From Paenibacillus antibioticophila (GTDB lineage Bacteria; Bacillota; Bacilli; Paenibacillales; Paenibacillaceae): a stretch of DNA of 64,000 bases. Position numbers and translations under genes: made by a program. The notes under the pieces are model-generated. The model ran no database searches. It was not told the origin of the DNA and saw nothing but the letters and a program-made list of their open reading frames with translations. Where the stretch lies: positions 516,815-580,814 of the forward strand of contig NZ_HG005141.1 in assembly GCF_000455265.1 (NCBI RefSeq), written 5' to 3'. Below, piece after piece: positions 37,020 to 46,055 of this stretch. Within the stretch, counting starts at the first letter, position 1, and every line of letters starts with the position of its first letter.

Positions 37020-38240
37020 TCATTGACCCAGGCTCTGCTGCTCTTGGCCTGATTTATTAAATTTCAGGAACAAAAAGACGCCAATCAATACCACGATAAT
37101 GCCGGTCCAGAAAAACCAGATTTGAACGCCAAAACGGTCCACCACCGGCCCCGCCAAGGCGAGCCCGATCGGAGAGGATAAGAGTCCAATACTGGTTACG
37201 AAGGAGAGCACACGCCCCAGCTTCTCAGGGTCATATGATTTTTGGATCATTGCCATATACGGCCCATTGAACAGAGGCGCTGCTGCTCCCATGAAGAAGG
37301 ACAAGCCGACGAACGCCGCAAACGCGCTGCTCCCGATAAGCCCGCACAACACGCAGGTTACTCCGATAACAAACAAGCTTATACTCATATAGGTGGAGTC
37401 CCGCCATTTAGAAGCAAGCACGGACAACAACCCGCCCCCAAGAATCATTCCAGCACCGAATACCGCCTCAATCAAGCTCGCGCTGTAGCCGCCCCGGCCA
37501 AAATGGGACAGCGTCATCAAGGGAAACAGCATGGAGAGCGGCATGAACGCCACGCTAAAGACGGCCATGGCAATCGTAATGATGACAATCGGCTTAGCCG
37601 ATATAAAGGTCTTCCAGCCAAGAACAAATTCCTTACCGAACGAAGGGGTCTCCACGACCTCCGGCTTTGGCTGATCAATGCGAACCATCAACAGCATGGC
37701 GTTCGCGATCAGTGCCCCCAGAACATCCAGAAGCAGAACGGTTCCCAGGGAAGTTGCCGAGTATACTGCAATCCCGAGCGCAGGCCCGAGTATGCCTGAG
37801 GCGGAGAATACGAGCTGATGCCAGCCCGCCACCCGGGTTAATTGTTCCTCCGGCGCCATCAACGGGATGGCAGCCTGGAACGAAGGCGCATGAAAGGCAG
37901 AAGCTGCCGAGCGGATCAGCAATACCGCATACACTACCCATAAGCTGGGCTCTCCCCATAAGTAAAAGAGTCCCAGTACCAGACTGGATACCGCAATCAC
38001 GGTGTCCGCAATCATCATGGTCAGCTTGCGATTCCAGCGGTCAAGCCAGACGCCGATGAACGGACCTAACACCGCCTGCGGCAGGAATCCGGCCAGCCCG
38101 GCAATCATTAATACCGAAGCGGAGCCCGTAGCCTCCGTTAAATGCCAAATCACCGAAAATTGAACCATCGCAGACGTTAAAATCGAGAAAATCTGCCCGC
38201 TGAAGATCAGGGCGAACGTCCTCTTCCATTGCTTATGCAT
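37020..38240 (-). CDS. MFS efflux pump, Mef-like (probable macrolide exporter)
   Basis: A 12-TM major-facilitator exporter (406 aa). The first helix region FALIFSGQIFSILTSAMVQFSVIWHLTEATGSA and loop GVWLDRWNRKLTMMIAD are typical of the Mef(A)/DHA-3 group. Macrolide export is inferred mainly from the leader: an MTHSMRLR-type peptide and attenuator precede it, as in erm and mef genes. No msr(D)-like ABC-F gene follows. Start ATG 38240 after GAGGAGA-type ribosome binding site. Confidence 0.85.
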   Translation of the reverse strand: MHKQWKRTFALIFSGQIFSILTSAMVQFSVIWHLTEATGSASVLMIAGLAGFLPQAVLGPFIGVWLDRWNRKLTMMIADTVIAVSSLVLGLFYLWGEPSLWVVYAVLLIRSAASAFHAPSFQAAIPLMAPEEQLTRVAGWHQLVFSASGILGPALGIAVYSATSLGTVLLLDVLGALIANAMLLMVRIDQPKPEVVETPSFGKEFVLGWKTFISAKPIVIITIAMAVFSVAFMPLSMLFPLMTLSHFGRGGYSASLIEAVFGAGMILGGGLLSVLASKWRDSTYMSISLFVIGVTCVLCGLIGSSAFAAFVGLSFFMGAAAPLFNGPYMAMIQKSYDPEKLGRVLSFVTSIGLLSSPIGLALAGPVVDRFGVQIWFFWTGIIVVLIGVFLFLKFNKSGQEQQSLGQ

Positions 38241-38267
38241 AAGTGAAATCTCCTCATCTTTTTCTGG

Positions 38268-38311
38268 TAATAAAAATACAGACCCAAGCCCCCGATATGG
38301 ACTTGAGTCTG
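38268..38311 (-). terminator. Attenuator terminator in the efflux gene leader
   Basis: On the minus strand cagactcaag-N13-cttgggtctg forms a 10-bp stem with one G-T pair, followed by a U-rich tail (tattttta). It lies ~30 bases before the efflux start and downstream of the leader peptide, where a drug-controlled terminator would be. Confidence 0.82.
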
Positions 38312-38446
38312 CATCATTTACATGCCGGAACAGAGCCTAACCATGCATAGCAATACCCGCACGGACTACCCCCATGTTCTCTCACACGTAAAAATAAGCA
38401 ACTCAAAAAAGCCCAACTCCGTAGAAAATTGTCTTCTTCTCGCTGA

Positions 38447-38473
38447 TTATCTTAAACGCATGGAGTGTGTCAT
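38447..38473 (-). CDS. Leader peptide MTHSMRLR for macrolide-inducible control
   Basis: An eight-codon ORF (ATG ACA CAC TCC ATG CGT TTA AGA TAA) with a strong ribosome binding site GAGGAGGG nine bases upstream. The sequence has the macrolide-dependent stalling motif R-L-R (+X+) and equals the first eight residues I remember for the ErmD leader (MTHSMRLR...), close to the Mef(A) leader MTASMRLR. Stalling here would release the efflux gene from the downstream terminator. Too short for usual gene callers. Confidence 0.88.
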   Translation of the reverse strand: MTHSMRLR

Positions 38474-38505
38474 GGTATGCAGCCCTCCTCATAATAGATA
38501 GCCGT

Positions 38506-38534
38506 ATATTATCATTCAGAGATATCGCTGTCAA
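38506..38534 (-). promoter_or_regulatory. Sigma-A promoter of the leader and efflux gene
   Basis: TTGACA (38534-38529), 17 nt, TAATAT (38511-38506) on the minus strand. Transcription would begin near 38499, about 25 bases before the leader ATG, giving a ~260-nt leader RNA. The region 38241-38560 contains this leader system and no other gene. Confidence 0.85.
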
Positions 38535-38560
38535 TTGCCTTCGCCTAAAGAAGCCTTCAT

Positions 38561-39256
38561 TTATAACACTCCATTCTCCTGCTCCTGTATCACCTGTTCA
38601 ATCCCTAGCAGAATCAGCTTCAAGCCAAACTCAAACGCCGCATCCGTCCCCATCAGCTCGTAGATTCCCTTCGAGAACATTCTCCGGAATAATCCCGCAT
38701 CCGCCTCGCCCATAGCGTCCAGCAAGCGAATCATCCCCTCACCCGGAAGCGCCTCTTCTCCGTGCTCCTTAACGATCATGGCAACATTGCGCTCATGCTG
38801 ATACTTGTCCAGTACGAAATAGAAGACATAGTTCACAAGCGTGGTCACCACTTGCAGCTTCTGCTCTTGTTCAAGCGGAGTCGACTCCACGCAGAGCAGC
38901 AGTCGGTTGGTAAACCGGATAATATCCGGCTCGTGGGGGAGCGTCATCATCATAAGCTGTGTGGAGCAAGGGTAACGGCTGAGCACATTTTTTACGGTTA
39001 CTGCAAGCTCCGCCAGTTGCTCCTTCCAGCCGCCTTCAGCGTGGAACTCCTCCAGAATTATTTTGGATGCTTGATTAGCCAAGCGCTGGTAAAGATCCTG
39101 CTTGCTCTGGAAGTACCAGTACAGTGAGGGCGCCTGGATTCCAAGCCGGTCCGCCAGTCGCCTCAGGCTAAATTTCTCAAGGCCTTCCTCGCCCAGAAGC
39201 TCCCATGAGGCCTCCAGAATCTTATCTTCCGATATTTGAGGTTGCTGCTTTTTCAT
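38561..39256 (-). CDS. TetR-family repressor (TetR_C-type)
   Basis: N-terminal HTH at ~15-60 (ILEASWELLGEEGLEKFSLRRLADRLGIQAPSLYWYFQSKQDL), with the TetR class-specific 'APSLYWYF' recognition region, and a C-terminal ligand-binding helical bundle. Start at 39256 (MKKQQP) with AAAGGTGG five bases upstream; a GTG nine bases earlier is also in frame. It is divergent from a MATE gene, and three related inverted repeats occupy the gap, so it very likely represses both. Confidence 0.88.
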   Translation of the reverse strand: MKKQQPQISEDKILEASWELLGEEGLEKFSLRRLADRLGIQAPSLYWYFQSKQDLYQRLANQASKIILEEFHAEGGWKEQLAELAVTVKNVLSRYPCSTQLMMMTLPHEPDIIRFTNRLLLCVESTPLEQEQKLQVVTTLVNYVFYFVLDKYQHERNVAMIVKEHGEEALPGEGMIRLLDAMGEADAGLFRRMFSKGIYELMGTDAAFEFGLKLILLGIEQVIQEQENGVL

Positions 39257-39277
39257 GGTATCCACCTTTTATCATTT

Positions 39278-39364
39278 ATCTAACAGTGTAAGTTTGTTGT
39301 TTACAGGTCTATAGAATCATGATATCATCTAACACTGTAAGATTCAATCTAACACCGTTAGATT
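39278..39364. promoter_or_regulatory. TetR/MATE divergent control region with three operator copies
   Basis: Three related sites lie at 39278-39292 (atctaacagtgtaag), 39327-39343 (atctaacactgtaagat) and 39346-39364 (aatctaac-acc-gttagatt, perfect 8-bp arms). A plus-strand promoter TTTACA (39300-39305) - 17 nt - TATCAT (39323-39328) leads into the last two sites. The first site lies about 20 bases before the repressor start. The arrangement indicates repression of both genes. Confidence 0.8.
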
Positions 39365-39390
39365 ACAAATTAGAGAAAGAAGGGATTCCT

Positions 39391-40743
39391 GTGGATGCAG
39401 AAAACCTCCATTACTTTGAAAAAGCACCGATAGCCAAAGCCGTATCTCATTTCGCTGTCCCCATGATGCTGGGCACGTCAATGAGTGTGATCTATTCCAT
39501 CTTGAACGCCTATTTTCTTGGCACACTCAACAATACAGCCGTGTTAACCGCGCTGGCATTAACCTTGCCGTTATTCGCGATCATTATGGCCCTGGGCAAT
39601 TTGATTGGGATAGGCAGCGGTACATTCATTTCCCGGTTGCTGGGGGAGAAAAATTATGAGGAGGTCAAGCATGTGTCTTCCTTTGCCTTCTATAGCAGCC
39701 TCGTTCTTGGTCTTATCGTTATGGCGGTCGGCCTCCCCTTAATTGATGCGATCGTCCATGGGCTGGGCGCTACGCCTGATTCCTTCGGATTCACGAAAGA
39801 CTATGTCACCGTGATGCTTATCGGATCGCCGTTTGTTGTATTGTTCTTTACGATGGAGAATATCGTTCGCTCAGAAGGGGCCGCCATGATATCCATGGCC
39901 GGTATGATGCTCAGTGTGCTCGTGAATATCATTCTCGATGCATTAGTCATTTACGTCTTCCATGGGGGCGTGATTGGCGTGGCCTCGGCTACGGTCATTT
40001 CCAATATCCTTGCGAGTGTGTTCTTCGCCTGCCATATCGGCTATAAGAGCAAGTTCTTAACGGTATCTGCAAAATGGTTCAAGGCAAACAAGACTATTCT
40101 GAGCAATGTGTTCAAAATCGGGGTTCCTGTCTTTGTCATGAGTGTCTTCTTGGGCGCCATGTCTCTCATCTTAAATCACTATCTTATCGAATACGGTGAT
40201 CAGGCTACTGCGGCTTACGGGATCTCGTCCCGTTTATTGCAGTTTCCCGAATTTATACTGATGGGCTTATGCGAGGGGATTGTACCGCTGATTGCGTTCT
40301 CCTTTACAGCGAATAAACTGCGTTTGAAACAGACGATTAGCTTTACAATTAAAGCTATTTTGGTATTAGCCGTATCGTTCGGGGTCATCGTCTATTTCGT
40401 CTCCGACCATTTGATTGGATTGTTTACAACCGACCCGCAGTTGATTGAGATGGGCAGTTACATTCTTCATGTCACCTTCTTGTCCTTGTTCATTACGGGA
40501 ATGACTACATTGTTCATAGGAATATTCCAGGCCACCGCTCAAGGAACTGCGGCATTCGTTATGTCCGTCATTCAAGGGATTACCTTGATCCCGGTGCTGT
40601 ATATAGCGAATCGAATCAGCGGCTTCCATGGGGTTGTGTGGTCGCTTGTCATTGCCGATGCCGTCGCGTTCCTTGTTGGAGCCGTCATGCTGTATGCGCT
40701 GCGAAAAAAATTGCAACCTGACTTGGAGCTGCTGGCTCAATAA
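39391..40743 (+). CDS. MATE-family multidrug efflux transporter (NorM/MepA-like)
   Basis: A 12-TM exporter of the MepA-like branch (HFAVPMMLGTSMSVIYSILNAYFLG at the first helix; YGISSRLLQFPEFILMGLCEGIVPLIAFSF in the second half). The open frame starts at ATG 39319, but the first 24 codons overlap the operator sites and lack a ribosome binding site. GTG 39391 is preceded by AAGAAGGG, so I chose it. Divergent TetR suggests induction by its substrate. Confidence 0.88.
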   Translation: MDAENLHYFEKAPIAKAVSHFAVPMMLGTSMSVIYSILNAYFLGTLNNTAVLTALALTLPLFAIIMALGNLIGIGSGTFISRLLGEKNYEEVKHVSSFAFYSSLVLGLIVMAVGLPLIDAIVHGLGATPDSFGFTKDYVTVMLIGSPFVVLFFTMENIVRSEGAAMISMAGMMLSVLVNIILDALVIYVFHGGVIGVASATVISNILASVFFACHIGYKSKFLTVSAKWFKANKTILSNVFKIGVPVFVMSVFLGAMSLILNHYLIEYGDQATAAYGISSRLLQFPEFILMGLCEGIVPLIAFSFTANKLRLKQTISFTIKAILVLAVSFGVIVYFVSDHLIGLFTTDPQLIEMGSYILHVTFLSLFITGMTTLFIGIFQATAQGTAAFVMSVIQGITLIPVLYIANRISGFHGVVWSLVIADAVAFLVGAVMLYALRKKLQPDLELLAQ

Positions 40744-40761
40744 AGACAGCAACTCCAAGTC
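40720..40761 (+). terminator. Hairpin across the end of the MATE gene
   Basis: gacttggag (40720-40728) pairs with ctccaagtc (40753-40761), with tgctg/cagca inside. The MATE stop lies in the loop. A short T-rich sequence follows. It also separates the convergent racemase gene. Confidence 0.65.
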
Positions 40762-40766
40762 TTATA

Positions 40767-41468
40767 CTAGCGTCCTTCCTCCAAGGCAAAATCAACAGCG
40801 GCCTCCGCGTGAAGCCGGGTTGTATCGTAGAGAGGAACCGCACAGAGCTCTTGGGAGACGAGCATGGTTATCTCGGTGCACCCCAGTATTACACCCTCGG
40901 CTCCCTGCTGGCTGAGCTCGTTAATGATCCGCAGGTAGGACTGTCTTGATTCATCCTTAACGATGCCAAGGCAGAGCTCCTGATAAATGATGTCATGGAT
41001 GATCACTCGGTCTGCTTCGCTTGGGACTATAACATCCAGTCCGAACTTATCGATAAGCCGGCCTTTGTAGAAATCTTGTTCCATTGTAAAAGCTGTGCCC
41101 AGCAGAGCGACCTTCTTTACTCCATCCTTAACCATCTCTCCAGCTGTTGCATCTGCAATATGAAGAAGCGGAATTGCAACCGACTCCTCCACTTCCTTTG
41201 CCATCTTGTGCATCGTATTGGTGCAGACGACGATGCAATCAGCCCCGCCGGATTCCAGCTTGCGTGCAGCATCAATCATGATGTCTGTAGCTTCATCCCA
41301 CTTCCCCTGATATTGGAGATGCTTGATCTCATCAAAATCCACCGAATACAGGTAGCATTTTGCGGAATGATGCCCGCCTAGCTTCTCATTTACGCGCTGG
41401 TTAATGATTTGGTAGTAAAGCAGTGATGACTCCCAGCTCATTCCGCCAATTAGGCCGATTGTTTTCAT
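40767..41468 (-). CDS. Aspartate/glutamate racemase family protein (YgeA-like)
   Basis: PLP-independent racemase fold. The two catalytic cysteines are present (VVCTNTMHK near residue 80 and VILGCTEITML near 190), as is the N-terminal IGLIGGMSWESS signature of the YgeA/RacD-type branch. Substrate may be aspartate, glutamate or another amino acid. Start at 41468 (MKTIG); the upstream ATG at 41477 is part of the ribosome binding region. Confidence 0.87.
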   Translation of the reverse strand: MKTIGLIGGMSWESSLLYYQIINQRVNEKLGGHHSAKCYLYSVDFDEIKHLQYQGKWDEATDIMIDAARKLESGGADCIVVCTNTMHKMAKEVEESVAIPLLHIADATAGEMVKDGVKKVALLGTAFTMEQDFYKGRLIDKFGLDVIVPSEADRVIIHDIIYQELCLGIVKDESRQSYLRIINELSQQGAEGVILGCTEITMLVSQELCAVPLYDTTRLHAEAAVDFALEEGR

Positions 41469-41597
41469 GAGGCACATCCTTTCAGGGGGAAATTAAGTTC
41501 TTCTCAAAACGGATCCTGCCCCCTATCTCTGAACGGCAGGATTTTCTGAAAATATATCTAATTTTTTAATTATACCACTAATTTAAGGAGGAACTGC

Positions 41598-42071
41598 ATG
41601 AACAAGCGACACGAGGTCTTGTTTGAACAACTTCGCACCTACCGAGGCGAGCTGCTGAGTATGGTAGAGGGGTTATCGGAAGCAGAGGCGGAGAAAATTC
41701 CCGAAGGGTTCAACAATAATATCCGATGGAACCTGGGACATGTGTGCCTGGATCAATACTTATGGATTCAGGTTCTTACGAAGGAGGAGCCTCCGATTCC
41801 CTCGAGCTTTAACGAGTGGTTTGGATACGGAACCCATCCATCTCATTTTACGGAGGAGACCCCCTCACTCCATAAGCTGATCGAAATTTTAAAGGAACAG
41901 CCGAAGGTGATCCAAGAGCGATACCAGGATCGGTTGGAAGAAGAATTCGCTCCCACAGAGATGGGGATGCATACCCTTGAGCAGGTATTCATTCGCACCA
42001 TTTTCCATGAAGGACTGCATATGGGAGCGATTCAAGCGTTAAAAAGACGGATCAAGCTCGATGCGGTATAG
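41598..42071 (+). CDS. DinB-superfamily protein
   Basis: A 157-aa four-helix-bundle protein. The probable three-His metal site is NLGHVCLDQYLW early and FHEGLHMGAIQALKRRI at the end. Ribosome binding site TAAGGAGGAAC precedes ATG. A truncated copy of its first 15 codons is found at 45738. Unlike the DinB gene at 27270 it carries the CxxxD-like spacing typical of the YuaE-type branch. Confidence 0.85.
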   Translation: MNKRHEVLFEQLRTYRGELLSMVEGLSEAEAEKIPEGFNNNIRWNLGHVCLDQYLWIQVLTKEEPPIPSSFNEWFGYGTHPSHFTEETPSLHKLIEILKEQPKVIQERYQDRLEEEFAPTEMGMHTLEQVFIRTIFHEGLHMGAIQALKRRIKLDAV

Positions 42072-42072
42072 C

Positions 42073-43041
42073 TTAGGTAAACGGAGGCTCCCATAGCTTC
42101 TTTTTCCACCCGAGCGAGTTGCCGGTCACCTGCAAATGGTCATCCAGGATGATATCCATGCCGAAAGGAAGCTTCTCGCCATGCCGAAAACGGACATCCC
42201 GCAGTTCTACCTTGTAACCGGTCTGAAGCTTCTGGCATGAAACATGCACGCGATGCGCAAAGGCAAGGAAGCTGCGAACTCCGTCACTGCCCATGACCGC
42301 TTGAACGACATCGTTCTGCTCTCCCTTTTGGAATAGGGTTTCTTCCTTAAGCAGGGAGCCGCGGATCGAACCGGCGATATAAGTCTGATCAGTTTCGTAA
42401 ACATAGCCCCATCTGTGGGGCAGCCACCCGGGAATCAAGAAGGAATACCCGCCGACGCCATAATGCCTTCGAATCGCTAGCAGCATCAGACGGTGAACAA
42501 GAATACGGTACCCGATAAAGAGAAAGGTTAGAACGTATACCAGAGGGAATACCGCCTGTGCCTCCATGACTCCGAGCAGCCATAACAACAAAGCTACTAA
42601 ATGAAGTCCGAACATGACCGGATCAAAAATCGGGATGGTGTCGGCATGGAACCATTTCCTTGAGATCGGCCGAAAGCATTGTACACCATACGCATTGAAG
42701 AAATCGAGAAAGACATGAAACACAACCCCCGCCATGGTCCAGAGAAACAGCAGGAGCATATGATCCCAGGCCTGAAAGAGATACGCAATCAAGGGAGTAA
42801 GTAAAACCGGCCAACCAACCAGCATGGGCAAGGAATGGCTGAACCCCCGATGATGCAATAAATAGGACTCATAACCTCGTATACGAATGACACTATCGAA
42901 ATCAGGAGCATTCGAGCCGATGATCGCCGCCGCAAATAAGCCGTAAACCGCGGACGATGGGTCTCCGATTACTGGATCGGATACGGCCATGGCCAATCCG
43001 CCTAATGTCACACCGAGAAGAAGATGGCTTCCTGTATCCAT
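42073..43041 (-). CDS. Membrane-bound metal-dependent hydrolase (YfhP/YdjM-like, DUF457)
   Basis: Multi-TM protein (about four to five TM) with conserved acidic/His sites: HLLLGVTLGG at the start, GSNAPDFDSVIRI and LLHHRGFSHSLPML. The second half has a soluble tail. Similar to B. subtilis YfhP, whose substrate is unknown; the fold is thought to be an LexA-regulated/inner-membrane hydrolase. Start at 43041 with GAGGTG; the frame extends to a GTG at 43050. It is convergent with the DinB gene, with one base between the two stops. Confidence 0.83.
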   Translation of the reverse strand: MDTGSHLLLGVTLGGLAMAVSDPVIGDPSSAVYGLFAAAIIGSNAPDFDSVIRIRGYESYLLHHRGFSHSLPMLVGWPVLLTPLIAYLFQAWDHMLLLFLWTMAGVVFHVFLDFFNAYGVQCFRPISRKWFHADTIPIFDPVMFGLHLVALLLWLLGVMEAQAVFPLVYVLTFLFIGYRILVHRLMLLAIRRHYGVGGYSFLIPGWLPHRWGYVYETDQTYIAGSIRGSLLKEETLFQKGEQNDVVQAVMGSDGVRSFLAFAHRVHVSCQKLQTGYKVELRDVRFRHGEKLPFGMDIILDDHLQVTGNSLGWKKKLWEPPFT

Positions 43042-43083
43042 AACAATCACCTCATTATTTAATTTTGGCTCATGATCGTCTAT

Positions 43084-44412
43084 TCAGCCTATTGTTAATG
43101 GAACATCAGGTGCTATAGAAGGACGTCCCAGGGACAGATAGTGCAAGCCATATCTTTTACAGTTCTCGGTCATTACCGCGACGTCTAACATATTCCTGGC
43201 ATCCAAAATATAAGGCGATCTCATTACCTGCCTCAATCTGCCCCAATCCAAGCGGTTAAACTGATCCCAATCGGTTACAATGACCACGCAATCGCTCCCG
43301 TCAGCCGCCTCATACATGTCTGTGTCCACATCAACCTGCCGATCCGGCAAGCCAGCGACAACCGGGTCATATGCCCTGATGCGCGCGCCCGCTTCTTGCA
43401 GCATCGAACAAATCCCAAGCGCAGGAGCTTCCCGCGTATCATCAGTATTCGGCTTAAAGGCCAACCCGTAGATCGTAATCTGCTTATCCCCCAAAGTTCC
43501 GAGGACGCCTTCCAGCCTTCTGCGAATGACCTGGACACGTTGCCTGTTGATCGCCTCGGTTGCTCTAAGCAGCTCCATATCCAGGTGCTCTTTAGCCGCT
43601 AACGCCATGAGCGCACGAAGATCCTTGGGGAAGCAAGAGCCGCCATACCCTGCCCCTGCGCGCAGAAACTCGGAACCGATCCGACGGTCAAGGCCCATTC
43701 CTTCCGCAACCGCATTGATCGAAATCCCCAGTGCATCACATAAGTCCGACATCATGTTGGCATAAGATATTTTCATCGCTAAAAACGCATTGGATGCGCA
43801 TTTGATTAACTCCGCTTCTCTTAATCCGCATTTGATGACGGGCGATTGAATGGCCGCGTAGATCTCTTCCAGCCGATGATGGGCTTCCGGACGGGAAGCG
43901 CCAAAAACGAGGCGATCCGGAGCAAGAAAATCCCGGACAGCAGAGCCCTGCCGTAGAAATTCAGGATTATGAGCAACGGCAATGGATGTGGAGTTAGAAA
44001 ATTGTTGGTGCAGAAAGGCTTCGATTTGTTCACAGGTTCCTGCGGGAACCGTACTTTTAATAATCAAGAGTGTGTCTCCATGCAGCATCGGGGCAATCGA
44101 ACGTACGACCGACCACAAGGCGGAAAGATCGACTTCGCCAGAATCGGATGAAGGAGTGCCTAGGGTCAAAAAGACAGCGTCGCTTACAGGCACGGATGCA
44201 GAGACATCTGTCGAGTAATCCAGCCGTCCCTGAAGCTCCACGTCACGGATCATAGACTCAAGCCCCAGTTCCCAGAGCGGCATGAGACCGGATTTTAACA
44301 GCTTGATTTTCTCTTCATTCACATCCACACATACCACTCGATGTCCAAGATAAGCCAAGGATGCTCCCGTAACCAACCCGACGTACCCCGTGCCGATGAC
44401 TGTAATTCTCAA
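43084..44412 (-). CDS. UDP-glucose 6-dehydrogenase (Ugd/TuaD-like)
   Basis: NAD-dependent oxidation of UDP-glucose to UDP-glucuronate for capsule or teichuronic-acid type polymers. N-terminal GTGYVGLVTGASLAYLGH binds NAD; the catalytic Cys is in GAGYGGSCFPKDLRALMA (~residue 260); KSTVPAGTCE and ALGISINAVAEGM complete the family pattern. Its ATG overlaps the stop of the upstream glycosyltransferase, so the two are translated together and likely act in the same glycan pathway. Confidence 0.94.
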   Translation of the reverse strand: MRITVIGTGYVGLVTGASLAYLGHRVVCVDVNEEKIKLLKSGLMPLWELGLESMIRDVELQGRLDYSTDVSASVPVSDAVFLTLGTPSSDSGEVDLSALWSVVRSIAPMLHGDTLLIIKSTVPAGTCEQIEAFLHQQFSNSTSIAVAHNPEFLRQGSAVRDFLAPDRLVFGASRPEAHHRLEEIYAAIQSPVIKCGLREAELIKCASNAFLAMKISYANMMSDLCDALGISINAVAEGMGLDRRIGSEFLRAGAGYGGSCFPKDLRALMALAAKEHLDMELLRATEAINRQRVQVIRRRLEGVLGTLGDKQITIYGLAFKPNTDDTREAPALGICSMLQEAGARIRAYDPVVAGLPDRQVDVDTDMYEAADGSDCVVIVTDWDQFNRLDWGRLRQVMRSPYILDARNMLDVAVMTENCKRYGLHYLSLGRPSIAPDVPLTIG

Positions 44413-45584
44413 GCGGATTCACCCTCCTCCCGCAGCTGCCCGTTTCTTGTTGCTTCCGGATTTTGCTCTGTTTTTACAATCTGCTGGCAGCGGGTGTATA
44501 TTGGCCCCATGGCTTTTTCCCAAGTACGGGCTTGCGCTTGTTCCCTTGCCTCCGTACCGAACCTTTGCCATTTGTCCGGTTCGTCGAACCAGTCAGACAG
44601 TGCTGCAAGAAAGCTCTCTACATTTCCCGCTTGAGCGTGCAAGCCGGTTCTTTCATGCTGAACAATCTCGGTTACGCCTCCTCTGTCGGCTACTATAGCA
44701 GGGAGACCGGAGGCGGCCGCCTCCAACACAACGTTGCCGAAGGTTTCTGAAGCGGAGGGAAAGACGAATACATCAGAGGATGCATACAAAGCAGCAAGCT
44801 CTTCCCCGCTCCGATAGCCGGTAAAGGTGACATTCTGTGGAGCCTCCCTGCGACCTTGCTCCATCATCGGGCCATCGCCGACGACAAGCCAATGCACTTG
44901 ACTGTTTATGCGCTCCGGCAACCGATGCATTAATTGAAGCAGTACATCCAGGTCTTTCTCCGGAGCCAGTCGGCCAACGTATAGCAGAAGATATTGCTCC
45001 TTGATGCCGTAAAGCTCGCGAACAAGGCCGGAACGCTTGGCGGGGGTGAACTTGTTGCAGTCAGTCCCCCGCGACCACAGCTCTAGATTACTTAATCCAT
45101 TGGATTGCAATAGTTGAATCGTCTCCTGTGAAGGGGCGAAAATAGCGCGGCAATGCCGATGGAACCATTTCATATAGGACCAATACCAGGAATGCGCGAA
45201 CGGAAACCAGTAAGACTCGAGATACTGATCGAAATGGGTGTGATACGAGGCAACGATGGGGATTTGGAGCTTTTGAGCGGCAGACATACCGGCGAGGCCT
45301 ACGCTAAATGGGGTGGCAACATGAACAATATCTGGTTTGAATAGAGAAAGCTCCTGGCGGATACGCAGCAAATTTGGAATAGCGAATCGATACCCCGGAT
45401 AAGCCCAAAACGGGATGCTAGCCAGCTGGAACACCAGATCCTCATAGACCGGCTCCGGTTCCGTCGGAACGAACAGCTTGCATTCATCCCCCCGGGCGGA
45501 CAGGTACTCGGTCCAACGCTTCAGGGTTAGTGCGACGCCATTGACCTGAGGGACAAACGTGTCTGAAAAAACAGCTATCCTCAT
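44409..45584 (-). CDS. GT4-family glycosyltransferase
   Basis: GT-B fold transferase of the group including alpha-mannosyl and diacylglycerol glucosyl transferases (FSDTFVPQVNGVALTLKRWTEYL at the start; YVGRLAPEKDLDVLLQLM; the E-x7-E motif in SASETFGNVVLEAAASGLPAIV). Being coupled to UDP-glucose dehydrogenase it may make a uronic-acid glycan or glycolipid. The donor sugar cannot be read from the sequence. Confidence 0.9.
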   Translation of the reverse strand: MRIAVFSDTFVPQVNGVALTLKRWTEYLSARGDECKLFVPTEPEPVYEDLVFQLASIPFWAYPGYRFAIPNLLRIRQELSLFKPDIVHVATPFSVGLAGMSAAQKLQIPIVASYHTHFDQYLESYWFPFAHSWYWSYMKWFHRHCRAIFAPSQETIQLLQSNGLSNLELWSRGTDCNKFTPAKRSGLVRELYGIKEQYLLLYVGRLAPEKDLDVLLQLMHRLPERINSQVHWLVVGDGPMMEQGRREAPQNVTFTGYRSGEELAALYASSDVFVFPSASETFGNVVLEAAASGLPAIVADRGGVTEIVQHERTGLHAQAGNVESFLAALSDWFDEPDKWQRFGTEAREQAQARTWEKAMGPIYTRCQQIVKTEQNPEATRNGQLREEGESA

Positions 45585-45737
45585 TTAGCCACTCCCTTTC
45601 TCAATACCTATCCCCAAAGTAACACGCCATCATAATCGCTGATTCATCGCAAAGTAATCTCTGTGAAAACTTGGGGGAGGATTTTTCAATGATTTGTCCA
45701 CTGTTTAAATATATCTTTGATTTTAGGAGGAGTTTGC

Positions 45738-45785
45738 GTGAATAAAAGACATGAGGTCTTGTTTGAACAACTGCATACTTACTGA
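45738..45785 (+). pseudogene. DinB gene remnant (first 15 codons only)
   Basis: GTG AAT AAA AGA CAT GAG GTC TTG TTT GAA CAA CTG CAT ACT TAC TGA reproduces the start of the DinB gene at 41598 with synonymous and two substituted codons, including an equivalent ribosome binding site (TAGGAGGAG). After the stop no similarity remains. It is a decayed duplicate or a recombination scar. The rest of 45585-46337 has no gene: only a terminator hairpin and the sigma-locus promoter. Confidence 0.85.
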
Positions 45786-46031
45786 TGCTCTCATGAAACT
45801 GTTGACACATTGAGGCTACGGATCATCCTCCCTATCCTCACTTCAATATTCTTTATATTATTTCCCCTTCATTAATTCAAAAACTCACCTCACACCCTAT
45901 ACGCCTTACTTTTTGTACTACTTTAATGTGAATAGAACTAACGATACACAAGATTTATAACGATAACTTATTTTAGCTTTCGAAGAGATTCCAAATAAAA
46001 AAACTGCTCAATGAATTACATTGTCGCCAAT

Positions 46032-46055
46032 CCCGGATTGGAGGCTTTTTTGTGT
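46032..46055 (+). terminator. Orphan terminator hairpin
   Basis: gccaatc-ccg-gattgga-ggcttttttg. It lies in the gene-poor gap and could be the leftover end of the degraded DinB copy's transcript. Confidence 0.65.
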
